Origin: Stromatinia cepivora | Lineage: Eukaryota; Ascomycota; Leotiomycetes; Helotiales; Sclerotiniaceae | Assembly: GCA_014898415.1 (NCBI GenBank) | Contig: RCTD01000035.1 | Span: 310,001-374,000, forward strand | Direction: 5' to 3' | Length of the DNA stretch: 64,000 nucleotides | Part shown: in pieces, positions 25,711-37,396 of the stretch | Position numbering within the stretch: the stretch's first letter is position 1 | How the letters are laid out: each line of letters starts with the position of its first letter | Position numbers and translations under genes: made by a program | Notes under the pieces: model-generated | Databases searched by the model: none | The model's input: the letters and a program-made list of their open reading frames with translations, nothing else | Told to the model about the DNA's origin: nothing

Positions 25711-28196
25711 TAATTTTTTAATATTATTCTTTTTAAATATCTATATAATTAAACTTGTTATTTAAGATATAGATTCTTTGATCCATTCTTTAACTGAATT
25801 ATCGACGATATATTCTTTGAATATCTTTAATTTATCAATTGATATTAAATAAATTGAAATATATATAAATATTTTATCTTTCTTTAATATTATCTTATAA
25901 TCCTATAACTTGTATTCTAATAAAGTTTTATAATTCTTTGATTTTTTAAAAACATATTTATATTTCTTATATTATTCTAATATCATAAACTTCTTTATTT
26001 TGATTACAATTTTATACTATATCATTGGCTTCTGTATTTATAAAGAAGATATACTATCCTTCACTTTTAATAGAGAACCCTGAATTGGATATCCTACATT
26101 ATCAATATTGTTCGCGTTCAACTCTTCTTAATGCATATTACATTTCGCAAACGTTTTGAATATATCATTGTAACCATTCTTGTACTAATCAAATATCACT
26201 ATTTCTTATAATTAATTTATTCTTGGATTATATACCTTTAATTATAATATCCCTAAAATGATTTATTATTGATTTAATAATACAATATTAAATTATATAA
26301 CCTCCGAATATTGGATTATATTTATTCGTATTAATTGTATCTTTTGAAAAACAATCCTATCAAATCCTATTAGCTATCTATCAACTAATTACAATTAATA
26401 GAATTCTTGTTTCTTTTGAAATAAAATTCCCAAGTATTTTATAATTTTTGATATAATAAAATTTCCTATAATCCTTGAATTTATTATAATTAATTATATT
26501 TATTTATTTATCTTAACTTTATAGTATATTTGTTCTATTTATTTTATAGTATTCAATTATAATATAATTTGCTTATCTTTGTAATCCTGAATGATTTTAT
26601 TAATAAATATTATATATTATAATTCTTCTTTTTCTAAATAAACTATATTCGTTTTTGATCTAATTTTATTATCGAATAAATCTTTCTATAGGATATATCA
26701 ATAATCCCTTCGGATTATTCTTATTATTATATCTATAATTAATAATAATAGGATAACCTGAATTTGGATATAATATTCTTTTCCGATTTTTCTATATAAA
26801 AACAAATTCTGGTTCTTATTCTATTTGAATATATATTAATAAAATATTTCTTATAATTTTCCTTATTTTAATTATTAAAAATACTCTTCATTAATTCTTT
26901 TTATGAATAAAATATTAATAATAATTCCAAACTATAGAATTCGATATTGATCGATATACCGAATTTTGTAAGATTCTTTTTTTTCAATATTTATTATATT
27001 AAAATCCTTATTAATAATTTTTTCGTTTATATTTTCAAACTTCTAGATATAACGATTTCATTAATTAATTTCTCGAATAGATTATAATTCTTTTAATTAT
27101 AGGTTTTTGTTTATTTATAAAAGATTCTTTATCTTTTCTTTTTTTAATTCTTTTTCGTAAATTAATAATAATATAATTAATCTTATAATATTAATTATAT
27201 ATAATTGTAATATAAAAATAATATTAAATTGATTTTTATTGAATTTATTTTTAAAGTTGCCTTTCTTTTCATCTATTTTCTTGCTTTGGTATTCTATTAC
27301 TCGATGCTTTGTTTTTCTATATTCAAAGTATAAATTATTATTTCGTTTATATTTCTTTTCCTAATTATCATTTTTATTTATATAATATATAATATCTAAT
27401 TTTATAAAGTTTCTATATCTTTATAGATTATATTATAGTTTATCTTTATTTTTATAATAATATTTTTGGTTTTAGTTTTCTTGAAATTTATATAATCTTT
27501 AGTTTTGCTTAAATCTATAAAAACAATCATTTGATTTAATAGAATCTTAAATTAAATTATTCAAGTTTATATTTATAATAATTCTTTCTAATTCTAATCT
27601 AATTTTTAATTTAAGCTTTTTACAATAATAATTTATAATAACAATTTCATCCCAATTAATTGTTTCTATATATCTTCGAAATTCTATAATATATTTCAAT
27701 ACTGATTTTATTTATTTAAAATTAAAGATCTTTTCTTCTACTATCTTTAATTCATTGGAATTCCTAAAGATTCTATAAATCTTTGTTTTAAAACCTTCAA
27801 AACTATTAAAGATTATTTAAGTAAATTGTATATAATCTTCATTATTATACTTAAAATAATTATATAAATATAATTGGATTTATTTAATTGTTTCTCTTTT
27901 GAAATATAATACAATCTATATACTTTTAGATTCTATAATAATGAACTTATCCTTATTGAATCTAAAATAGATTTCAAATTACAAAAAGAAAATATCAAGT
28001 TTTTATTAACTACTTTGATATTTATCTAATAAAATAATCTTGAATATTTCGTTGATAATAATTTCCTTAAGTATATTAATTATCTCGATATCATCAGTGT
28101 CTATTGTTTATACAAATTGATTAATAATAATATCTTTGAATACTATAATAACAATTAATATTAAATCAATATTTGAAACAGAAATAATATTCAAAA
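25711..28196 (-). pseudogene. Gypsy-B gag and protease region
   Basis: Upstream of RT on the minus strand and next to the 5' LTR, so gag/protease by position. No CCHC zinc knuckle or DSG/DTG protease motif is legible. The sequence is almost entirely A/T. Confidence 0.45.
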
Positions 28197-28543
28197 TGTT
28201 ATAAAAACTGCTTTTAAAGTTATATGGAAATAGTTAAAGATCTCTTAAAATAGTTTAGATTAGATTTCAAATAGGAATTCAATAAGGTTAATAATTGATT
28301 ATAATTTTTGTAATTATAATAATGAAACTAATGATTATTCTTGAATACAAAGTTTTATATTATAATGAAATCTATTCTTTTATATAAACCTTTCTGTTTT
28401 ACAAAACCTATAATTCTATCCTTTTTGGATCCCTTAAATCCTAAACTCCAAAAACTTCTGACTCCTTAGATCCTAAACTCCAAAGACTCCAATATCCTAT
28501 CACATGACACTTATCACATAATCCAATGTTACCCGTCGTAACA
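28197..28543 (-). repeat. Gypsy-B LTR, right (5' LTR)
   Basis: 347-bp partner of 22,103-22,449. Here the outer end (about 28,430-28,543) keeps many C bases, including ATCACATGACAC and ACCCGTCGTAACA, while its inner part is A/T-converted: the mirror image of the left LTR. Confidence 0.9.
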
Positions 28544-31352
28544 AAAGATTGCAAAAGCAAATATAAGAATAATACTAAAAAAAACTGGATTATTATTAAA
28601 GTTTTGGAATGAAATTGTAAAGTATAATACTTATATCAGGAATTATACTAATATTGATTCTAATATAAACAAAATAGATTAATCCTTTATAGAAACTTTT
28701 ACAAATATAATATTAGATATAAAGATATACAAAATCTAGGGAAACAAATATTACATTTATATTAATCCCAAAACTATTTCGAAAAAGTAAAGATATAATA
28801 AATTATAGAACATTTCGAGAATCAATATATTCTTAGAATATTTAAAAATTATAAACAAATATATCAAAGTATATTCTTCAAAACTAAATTATATATTTCG
28901 ATTAAACAAAATAATTATAAATGAATTTTATCAAGAAAAAGATTTGGATTTTAAATTAAGAAATTGTGAATCAGACTTACAAAGAACAAAGAATATAAAA
29001 CCAAATCGAAAATTTTATAATAAATCAATAACAAATAAAGCATTTTCTCTATCTTCAACATCAAATATAATATCTGTATCACCTTTATTCCAAATATTCT
29101 TTTCAATAAATATTATACCGAATTCAATAATTATACTAAGCATCTCAATTATCGAATTGAAACTAAATAAATTAAATATATTAATATCAATATACAATAA
29201 AGATAAAGATAATAATATCCAAAAGATAAATCAAGAATCTTTTTCCAAAAATACTTCAGATATCGAATTCATTATTCTAAAAATTCTAATCCAAAAGTCA
29301 ACTTTTATAGATCCTGAATTTATATCAAAAACAAAATTTAAGATCATTTTAAATTTTGTTAATAAATTTATTTCAATAGAATCAAAAAGCGAAATAAATC
29401 TATAATTATCTGAAATTGAATAAAAGGATATAATGGATCTTAAAGATGAATCTTCAAAATATCTAATACGAAAACGAAAAAGAGATATAGAATAAAATCC
29501 TAAAAAAGAATAGGAAAGCAAAATTATAAAAACATTGATTACAATATTTATATAAACCAAAATTCAAAAAAGTATAGAATATATTATAATTACAATCCTA
29601 ATTATTTACAAAATAAATCTTTATATCAAAAACAAAATCGTTTCAGATTTCATAATTTCATTGATAAATATAGATAATACAAAAAGTATAATATATTCGA
29701 TCGAAAAAGTTCTAAGAATCAAAATACCAAGAATTTATAAAGAAACAATATCAGATTGAGAATACTTTGAAAAATGAAAGGAAATTATTCAAAAGGAAAT
29801 TATATCTTTGATTTAAAATGATACTTAAAAAGAATATATACTTCTTAAAGAAAATAATCTAATTTCAATGAAATGAATATTTATAATTAAGATTAAAGAT
29901 AACAAAATAGAACGATTCAAGGTAAAATTAATAATTCAAAAATTCAATCAGGTATTAAAAAAAGATTATAATGAAATATTTGTATCAATAATGAGGTTAG
30001 ATATATTCAGATTATTTCTAATTATTATTATAAAGGAAAATTTGAAATATTTATATTTTGATATCAAAAACACTTTTATTGAATTATATTTAAAAAAAAA
30101 GATCTACCTCAAATTATTTCAAAATATTAAAATCGAAAAGGGATATATATTATAAATTCTACAAAGTCTATATAATTTAAAGCAAATTGAAAGGGACTGG
30201 AGTTTATTATTGAAGAAAGAACTTTTAGATATAAACTTTATACAAAGTTTGGTAAATTCATATTTGTATATATCCAAAGATTGTGATATAATATTATTGG
30301 TATATATCAACGATATTATTATTGTATCATATATATTATTGTAAATCATTTGATTTGATGAAAAACTATCAGTTTATTTTAACATTAAGAATTTAAAAGA
30401 GATTAATAAGATTCTAAATATTAAGGTTATTCGTAATAGAAAAGTATATATATTAATTATAAATCAAGAAAAATATCTCGATATTATTTATATTAATTAA
30501 ATATAATATTATATATAAACAATATTAAATCAAGAAATTGTTAATAATGGATTATATCCATTTCCGATCAATAATTGATAATAATGAATTAATAGATATA
30601 AACAAATATCAACAATGAATAAAAAGTATAATCTATTCAATGATATATATTCAATCAAATATAATATTTTTAATTAAAAGATTTTCACAATTTATAACAA
30701 AACCAGCAAAACATTATATTATAACTTTAAAGAATCTGATGCGATATTTATGATCAACAATCAAACAAAAGTTATGGTTCGGATCAAAAGGAGTACAATC
30801 TGATATCTGTAAAGAATACAATATACTTGATAATACAATAATAAAGGTATATACAAATATAGATTAAGTTAATAACAAATATAACCAGAAAAGTATTTCA
30901 AAAAGAATTGTAATATTCTATAAAGGCCCTATATCATAGACTAACAAAAAATAAATGATTATAATTATTTCTAATACAGAATCAGAATATATTGCAATAA
31001 CAATATTTATTAAATAAAAAAGATAGATTATATAAATATTCAAAAATCTATTCAGATCAAATTATATTAGAAAGAACAAAAATATAATTCAAATATTTGA
31101 TAATAATTAAAACATTTTAACTTTAACCAAGAATCTATATTTATATAAACAATCCAAATATATAAATATCAATTATTACTTTATCAAAGATTTAATAAAA
31201 AAGAAGAAAATCACTATTAATTATATCAATATATATAATATAATTATCAATAGAATAATGAAACTTTATACAAAAATTGCTTTCGAAAAGTTCAAGAAAA
31301 TGTTAGGATTAGTAATCTAAAAGGATCGAATAGAATATCTTCAATAAAGGAA
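28544..31352 (+). pseudogene. Copia-B integrase end, reverse transcriptase and RNase H
   Basis: The frame broken at 22,102 resumes. YYIYINPKTI-like sequence near 28,760 (fungal 'KCYYYINPKTIP') and an open stretch at 28,944-29,405 starting MDFKLRNCESDL ('LELRLRNC') form the IN/RT linker. RT follows: YFDIKNTFIELYL near 30,060 ('DVK.AFL...L'), ILQSLYNLKQIERDW near 30,160 ('LYGLKQS.R.W') and LLVYINDIIIVS near 30,300 (YVDD region, read YIND). RNase H runs toward 31,330. Stops throughout. Confidence 0.88.
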
Positions 31353-31518
31353 TATTGAAAATGAGATCATTATAGGATTAAAATTGAGATTATATAATCA
31401 CAATGATATACAAACCATATTTGGGAATAATCTTAATTCTATTCCTACTAGAATAATAAATCCTTAGTTCAATCTACATAGTCAACAATACTACTACTTC
31501 CTGCACCAAAAGTTAACA
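31353..31518 (+). repeat. Copia-B 3' LTR (166 bp, mutated copy)
   Basis: Aligns over its full 166 bp with the solo LTR at 55,239-55,404. It starts TATTG where the better copy has TGTTG and ends AAAAGTTAACA. About 24 positions differ; 12 are G-to-A and 10 C-to-T in this copy. Confidence 0.88.
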
Positions 31519-32399
31519 TTAAATAAATTAAATAAATTAAAGCAAAACCTTCTAAAATATTAATATCATTTATAAATTATACAAACAAAACTGAATAATA
31601 AAGCAAACTCAATCTTTGCAAGAAAAAGCTTCGAGAAATTCTTAGTAATATTTTATTCTATTCAATGATCCCATCTACCTGCTCTTACGAAATGCTCGCT
31701 TGTCTTCCCCGCTCCTGTTTTAAGAGCTATATTTCACCCCTTCCCTTCCAAACCAATCAAGCTAAGGATTATATTTAATGAACAAAGCTATCTCTATATC
31801 TCTAAATCTCCCGACGTCCAAATCCAAATCCAAATCCAAATCCTCGAATTTGAGATACTAGATACTAGATAGCTCTACCCACAAACATCACCAAATCATC
31901 AATAAAAAAACCAACCGAGCAGCAAGCGAAAACTCAACGATGATGATGTTGCACCTACCACCTAGTATATATTGCCATATGCCATTTAATTAATCAAATT
32001 TATTACAAGGAGAAATGGACAAAATGGACAAGATGGAAAGAGTATTTGCTTGGAAATTGTTGTATTGATTGATTTATTATCCGGTCCTATCCTTTTCTTT
32101 CCTATCCTATCCTATCCTATTCCATCCTCATTAGAAAATATTTCATGATGATGTATCGTATCACATCATATCATATCTCATTGATCCCATTCCAATCCAA
32201 TTCATTCCATCCATTCCTTTCTTCATTCCATTTCTCATTCCTCATTCCTCATCCCTCATTCCTCATTCATCCAAATAATTCATAAACCATTTAAAAAAAA
32301 TTATCACCCCAACTCCCCTAAAAAATCACTCTTTCCTCCCTATCCCCATCAGCCCTTCCCCATTCCCCATTCCCCATTCCCCGTTCCCACCTTCACATC
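31519..32399. other. Border from A/T block to genic DNA, with simple repeats
   Basis: A/T-rich to about 31,650, then normal composition. It holds the 3' flank of the MARVEL gene and several pyrimidine-rich simple repeats on the plus strand: (ATCCAA)n near 31,815, (CCTAT)n near 32,098-32,130, (CATTCCT)n near 32,220-32,270 and (CCATTCC)n near 32,355-32,390. No ORF of note. Confidence 0.6.
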
Positions 32400-33072
32400 T
32401 CAAACATACGCTCTCCGATGCGAACTCCTCCTACTCCTATGACTCCCACTTCTCCTATGTCCATGTCTAGTAACATGCGTCTCTCTGACATAAACCTTCT
32501 CATCACGACGACCCTGTCTCTCATGACCCCTCCCCACCATACAAGCCAACAAACTCGTAATGAAAAAGAAGATACAATTCATGATTCCAAACGCAAAACA
32601 CGCTTTGAGCATCGCGCACGTTTTATCCGTTTTCACGCTCACGCCATTGACATTCGCATTTCCGAAGGCGCCGAAATTGATGTAGTAGCCGGGAGTAGTG
32701 GTTAGGGATGAACAGTTGGAGTTGGTGATGAAGCGGAGCTCGTAGACGCCTGCGATAAAGGCCCCCACGAAACAGAGGTCGATGAAGGAGACGAAGAGGG
32801 CGTTGGAGCGGGTGCGGTGGTAGGTGAAGAGGGTTGCGATGGCCCAGGCGCAGGCGAGGACTGAGACGATGAAGAGGACTAGGATGTAGTTTGGTGTGAG
32901 GGCATTATTAGATGCGTAGATATTAACGAAGAATGCGAGCATTCCTAAAGTTGGGATCTATGAAAGGGAAAGTATTAGCAGAGTGTGAGAGAAGGCTGGG
33001 AATAGTGAGATTGCATACCAGGGTTATGATCTCGCAGAATCGCCAAAAGGCGAAGAACATTCCGAAAAGCAT
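32400..33072 (-). CDS. MARVEL-like four-pass membrane protein
   Basis: Two exons: 33,072-33,019 (18 codons, MLFGMFFAFWRFCEIITL) and 32,957-32,400, joined in phase 0 across a 61-nt intron (donor GTATGC, acceptor TAG). The 203-aa protein has four hydrophobic segments: the N terminus, LVLFIVSVLACAWAIATLF, the SNALFVSFIDLCFVGAFIAG region, and ACFAFGIMNCIFFFITSLLA. Between the last two is an external loop with two Cys (SNCSS and KTCAM). The tail is Arg/His/Ser-rich and basic. This layout is the fungal MARVEL family, small plasma-membrane or vesicle proteins of unclear function. The start was chosen because the first exon supplies the missing half of helix 1. Confidence 0.82.
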
Positions 33073-34543
33073 TTTGAGAAGTTTATCTTTTCAGATATTT
33101 GGGTTGGTGAGATTATATTATTGATGCGATAGCAAAGATCGAAACTTTGCGATTATATTAATATGCGATGATGAAGTTGTGGGAGCGACAAGCTGAAGAT
33201 GAGAGGCTTATGCGACAACGATGATGGTGATGATGATGATGATGCCGAGTCCCAAACGTGCGAATCAATTCGCTTTCCACTTAGGTAGTTGCTTATTCGC
33301 AACACCAAAACCTCACAGCCAAATCAAAGTGAATCAAAGTAAAAGAAGTGAGAAAGAGGAGGGAAGCTATATCCTCTTATCAATCCAAACCCACAGACGC
33401 TGAGGTTAGGATGGATTGCCCTGCTTTTCACTATGATGCAGCCTTGTTAATTGTTGGTGGATCTGGATTTTTGATGCTTCCTTCGAGTGAAGTTAAGTTG
33501 CAAGGATTGAAAAGAAGAATGTGGAGAAGAAGAGATGTGCTGGGCAAATTGACAAGGCTCTAGAAAAGTCTTTCTAACAGGAATTGGTGTAACGGTGTGT
33601 TTAATGATTGAATTGTATATGACGTCGGTGAGATTGATTTAATTCTTATCGATAAATTGTTTGAATTGCGGAGGGGTTAAGATATCTCGTCTCCTCTCCT
33701 TCACACGATATACACCCCAATATTGTATGGAGTATGTACAGTCTTCAATATACAAAATGCATAAATTCAAAAGGATCAAAACACTAAAAAGAGAGATGGC
33801 TGGGTAGCCAAGTAGTGATAGGAATATAATCCTTCTAAAGAGTCTTCATACAACTAAAATGAACATCTAACAAGCCTCATCCGAGTCATCCCATCCTTAT
33901 GTTGACACCAAAAAATCTACTCTATGTTTGTTGCTATGAAAATTGGCGGGGTTGGGTTTTTGGGTTTAGTTTACGAAATAAAAGAAGTGGCAGGTTATTG
34001 GCGCCCAAAGATCCTTGACTAGGTAAATGCAGGGTGACAACATTTGTTGGGATGCTCTGGAATTAGATTTTGATCTAGGATCTGTTGGATGTAGAGTATA
34101 CACTACTGTAAAGTTCCATTATTGTTTGCCAGCACAACAATGCTTCGAGACTTTTTCAGGTACCGACGGGCATGGTTGTGGGGAATACAATCTGTACCTG
34201 TTCGTTGTACCTGTTCGCCGAGTTGATAATGCCTACATCGAGAATGGTGAATCATCTTGCGGTCCCATAACCTGTCGTCGACTGGGACTCCATCTCTCGC
34301 CGAGTTTCTTCTGTTGTTTCAATCTACCCGAAACGTTCGTTTGCGTGTTTAGTACATGATGTCGGTCAGGCCCCGTACCGCTAGATCACTTTTAGGCCAA
34401 TATTTTATCGACTTTGTGACAATAGCTTCGGCATCTCGCACGTGTCATGCTCGAAAAGGAAGAGAGCCGAATTGACATTAAACCCAGTCCTCGTTCGATC
34501 TCCCCATCTGGCCATTTCGCAATTGCATCTAGAAACCAATTGT
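33073..34543. other. Intergenic, no supported gene
   Basis: Upstream region of the MARVEL gene and 3' flank of DPH2. A (GATGAT)n run lies at about 33,218-33,245. A plus-strand ORF at 34,027-34,359 (110 aa, many scattered Cys) has an ATG but no recognisable domain or signal peptide and is probably chance. CTGTACCTGTTCG-like words repeat near 34,195-34,215. Confidence 0.5.
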
Positions 34544-36241
34544 TCAACTCCGCGAGGCATCCTCACCAACCGTATATCCTCTTGCCACACCACTTCTCCC
34601 TTCTTCCACAACCGCAGCTACTTCTCTTTCTCTACCCTCTTCAATCGCCTCTTTATCGAAATCACTACCTAGACCCGTCCAGGTCCTCTTCTCCCTCAAA
34701 TATTCTGCGCCAGGGCTAACCTCTCCATTCACTGTCGCTAACTCCATTTTGGCTCGCTTGACCAGTTTATTTGATGCATTGGGCTGCAAGCCATTCTCCA
34801 ACGTTTTCTTAGATTCCGAAGAAGTCGACTGAGAGGAGCGCATGGGTCGAGAATGCGAAACATATCGGCCGGTTCGAAGATCGAACTCGGGAGGCATTGA
34901 TTCTTCCTCGGAATCTTCTGCATCCCCGATAGCATTTCCATTTTCTGATTCCTCGACAGCATTTGATTCGGTAGGCTCCACGGATGGAACAGCAGCAATA
35001 GAAGCTTGCAGATTCAAGGCATTGAAATCTGCTACCCAATCTCCGCCCCAGACTCGTTCATCATCACTCTGTAAAGCTAACTCTAGCTCGAAAGGTGTAA
35101 TAACTGGTTTGAACAATGCTTCCCCCTCTACCAAACTACTTTCCCAACATCCGACCACTACCCATCCTTCTATTTCGCTGAAATTTGCCAACTTCGCAGC
35201 ATTAACCTTCCCTACCACAAATGTATATGATTTCTTTCCCTTCGATCGTATGAGTGAAGCCAGGGAATTGACCGTAGGTAAATAATTCGTTACACTTAAG
35301 GTATTAATCAGGATACCAAATACGGCACAGGAAGATAGGGATGTAAGTAAAGCATATCTCCGCATAAGCGCTCGTGCCGCGTTTGTTTTTGTCATTTCAT
35401 TTCCTGTCGTAGAATCTGTGGAGTAAATGTGCATGTCCTTGACTCTTCCTGACAACGTAAGTAGTAACGCAGACGGTGGTTCACTAATGTGAAATAAACT
35501 ATACTCCTTCATATCTATGCCTTCATCCAACTTTCGATTCGGAATTATCGCACTGGGATCGTGTGTAATATCTGGCGCAAGTAAATTTTCGTAGCCTCCG
35601 TCTCGTAATAGGGTGACAAGAGATGAAATATGCGAGTGATAGGTGATGTCAGCCATAATGACAATTTTGCCATCCTTCTCATTATATGTATTTTCAAATG
35701 CTTGCACGACGGACTCGAGTTTTAGAGGTCTAGATGTGAATACATAGATCACAGGTAATCGTGCAGTGGGAGATAGACAAGCGCGGCCATAATGAATGAC
35801 TACCTGCGCATCGACATGTTCGGCTGCGATTTCATCAACACAACAAGGACCATAAGACGTATCTGCCAATATGTATAATTTATGTCGTATACTCGAGGTC
35901 GCAATGTTCGCGGATGGATTGCTGAAGTCTGTTTCTAGGCTTGAGTTTTCTGTCTTTGGAATTTCGTTCGAAGCTGGTTCGGCAGGTAACTTCCGAAGCC
36001 TATTTCCCAGTTCTTGAAAAACTCTCGGTGCATCTGATAACATGCCATCTGAAAATTGTAAAGCTATTTTCTTCCATCCTCCTTCTCGTATCTCCTTCAC
36101 CGTCCGCGAAATCTCGTAAACATCGAACAACTCTTTGTCTGAAAGTTTTGGGAGATCATCCTTTTTAATGGAGGGCGTGGGATCTTCGAATATATGTACT
36201 TCTGGTGTTGATAGAACTGGCGCTGTGGTTAGTTGTTCCAT
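34544..36241 (-). CDS. DPH2: Diphthamide biosynthesis subunit 2
   Basis: Single-exon ORF, partner of DPH1 in the iron-sulfur, S-adenosylmethionine-dependent transfer of a 3-amino-3-carboxypropyl group to the eEF2 histidine, the first step of diphthamide synthesis in the cytosol. Counting from the upstream ATG (36,304; 586 aa), GWKKIALQFSDGMLSDAP is at 76-93 and ADTSYGPCCVDEIAAEH with VIHYGRACLSP at 147-179. A middle Cys is at 326, and GCWESSLVEGEALFKP is at 385-400. The tail after about 440 is acidic and disordered. I prefer Met22 of the long ORF (36,241; MEQLTTAPVL), because the first ATG lies inside a 17-bp inverted repeat. Length is normal for fungal DPH2. Confidence 0.93.
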   Translation of the reverse strand: MEQLTTAPVLSTPEVHIFEDPTPSIKKDDLPKLSDKELFDVYEISRTVKEIREGGWKKIALQFSDGMLSDAPRVFQELGNRLRKLPAEPASNEIPKTENSSLETDFSNPSANIATSSIRHKLYILADTSYGPCCVDEIAAEHVDAQVVIHYGRACLSPTARLPVIYVFTSRPLKLESVVQAFENTYNEKDGKIVIMADITYHSHISSLVTLLRDGGYENLLAPDITHDPSAIIPNRKLDEGIDMKEYSLFHISEPPSALLLTLSGRVKDMHIYSTDSTTGNEMTKTNAARALMRRYALLTSLSSCAVFGILINTLSVTNYLPTVNSLASLIRSKGKKSYTFVVGKVNAAKLANFSEIEGWVVVGCWESSLVEGEALFKPVITPFELELALQSDDERVWGGDWVADFNALNLQASIAAVPSVEPTESNAVEESENGNAIGDAEDSEEESMPPEFDLRTGRYVSHSRPMRSSQSTSSESKKTLENGLQPNASNKLVKRAKMELATVNGEVSPGAEYLREKRTWTGLGSDFDKEAIEEGREREVAAVVEEGRSGVARGYTVGEDASRS

Positions 36242-36285
36242 CGTTTTATTCCGTTTTGTCAAAGAAAATTCACATGGCGGGGTTG

Positions 36286-36354
36286 AAATTATATTGCCAT
36301 TCAACCCCGCGGCAGGTCAAGGCGGTGAGAAATTATAGAATGGCAATATAATTT
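36286..36354. repeat. 17-bp perfect inverted repeat at the DPH2 5' end
   Basis: AAATTATATTGCCATTC at 36,286-36,302 is the exact reverse complement of 36,338-36,354, with 35 bases between. In DPH2 mRNA it would form a 17-bp stem that includes codons 2-7 of the upstream ATG (36,304) and lies just before the downstream ATG (36,241). It may influence start choice, or be the trace of a foldback element. Confidence 0.85.
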
Positions 36355-37396
36355 TCTTACTCAGTTAACAGCACCCGTCAACCTTTCGTTGCATTTGATA
36401 CTTAGATAGAGTATAATACTAAATACTGCTAGATATTGGCATTTTCCCATATCCTTCCTACCTCCCATCTTTTTTACCATGGATTTTAAGCACAGATACA
36501 TCTGAAACCAATAAGTGTCCTTAAGCAGCGATTCAAAGGCGATAGAAATGAACTCGAGCAGCGCAAATTGGTATGCATCAAGTGCTCTCTATCAAACCGT
36601 CCCAATAAGGATGTGGTCGTACCATCATTGATATTGGTACACGTTTTGGTCTATGTCATTATCCTTGCTTCGGTCCCTTTGCCCTTTTGCCTCGAATTAT
36701 TGACTCCTAATAGTCCACCGCAGCTATTTCGAACAATTTTGCGATGAGCTGGTGGAATAGGGAAAGGGCTCGGCAGACAGCATTTCACATTTATTTTCGC
36801 GTTCTTGCTACATTTACAACATTCAGATTTATTTGCTTTTGTCATTCATTTCTTTCTCTTGTGTATAGACATATTATGCATCAGCATTATGAATCTCATT
36901 TAACAGCTGAGTGTTGTCCGACTAACATTAGGAACTTCTTGCCATGCTCGCTGTACAACCTCGCACATCACATCTAACGATGTGTAATCTGTTATGATAT
37001 TTCAACCATTTTCAGAAGTACCGCGCATCCTTTAATCCTTGGTGTAGCATTGGTATGGTCATAATGCCGTATACTGCACGATAAGGCTATGGATGGAGAT
37101 TTTCCGGAGAGCTCCCGGTGAAGAGGCTTTGTGCTTTATGCGTGATTGGTGAGCTGATTGTGCGGGGGAATTTGGTTGATGGCTACACACAAGGGGCTAT
37201 GCTGCAGCTCTTCTCATGTAAGGTAATTCTGGTTGGCCTATTTTGCAAACGTCGAAATGCCTTGAGACTTATGGGCGAAGTTTTTTGGATATTTATACTT
37301 CATCGCATCCACACCCCCAGAGTTCACCATCGAGTTTCTTGGGAATATATCTCGTCATTTCAACAATAAGTTCTTCCTTTTGGTCATTTCGCGCCC
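36355..37396. other. Divergent intergenic region (DPH2 / Clr5 gene)
   Basis: Shared upstream region of DPH2 (leftward) and the Clr5/TPR gene (rightward). Short ORFs at 36,651-36,845 and 36,744-36,977 overlap on opposite strands and show no domain. I see no supported gene. Confidence 0.55.

Larger units (their letters stand above)
22103..28543 (-). mobile_element. Gypsy-B LTR retrotransposon, antisense inside Copia-B
   Basis: 6,441 bp with two LTRs of exactly equal length (347 bp) and target duplication AAAGA. LTR ends are TGTTACG and CGTAACA. The pol domains lie on the minus strand: reverse transcriptase about 25,710-25,100 and RNase H about 24,990-24,770, with integrase expected below that and gag above 26,000. 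Next to the left LTR the minus strand has a polypurine tract (AAAAAAGGGATAG), the right place for the 3' LTR primer. Stops are everywhere. Confidence 0.92.

Noticed and set aside
28944..29405. 153-codon ORF as an independent gene
   Set aside because: It continues the Copia-B integrase/RT linker reading (KLRNCESDL block) and is open by chance.
1..31650. Mitochondrial DNA or a centromere as explanation of the A/T block
   Set aside because: No mitochondrial genes or tRNAs are seen; recognisable nuclear transposons with target duplications account for most of the block. A centromeric role cannot be excluded but has no direct support.
34027..34359. 110-codon plus-strand ORF with many cysteines, possible secreted protein
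   Set aside because: No signal peptide, no recognisable domain, no neighbouring evidence of a gene; it lies in the DPH2 3' flank.
34842..35285. 147-codon plus-strand ORF
   Set aside because: Entirely antisense to the well-supported DPH2 coding sequence.
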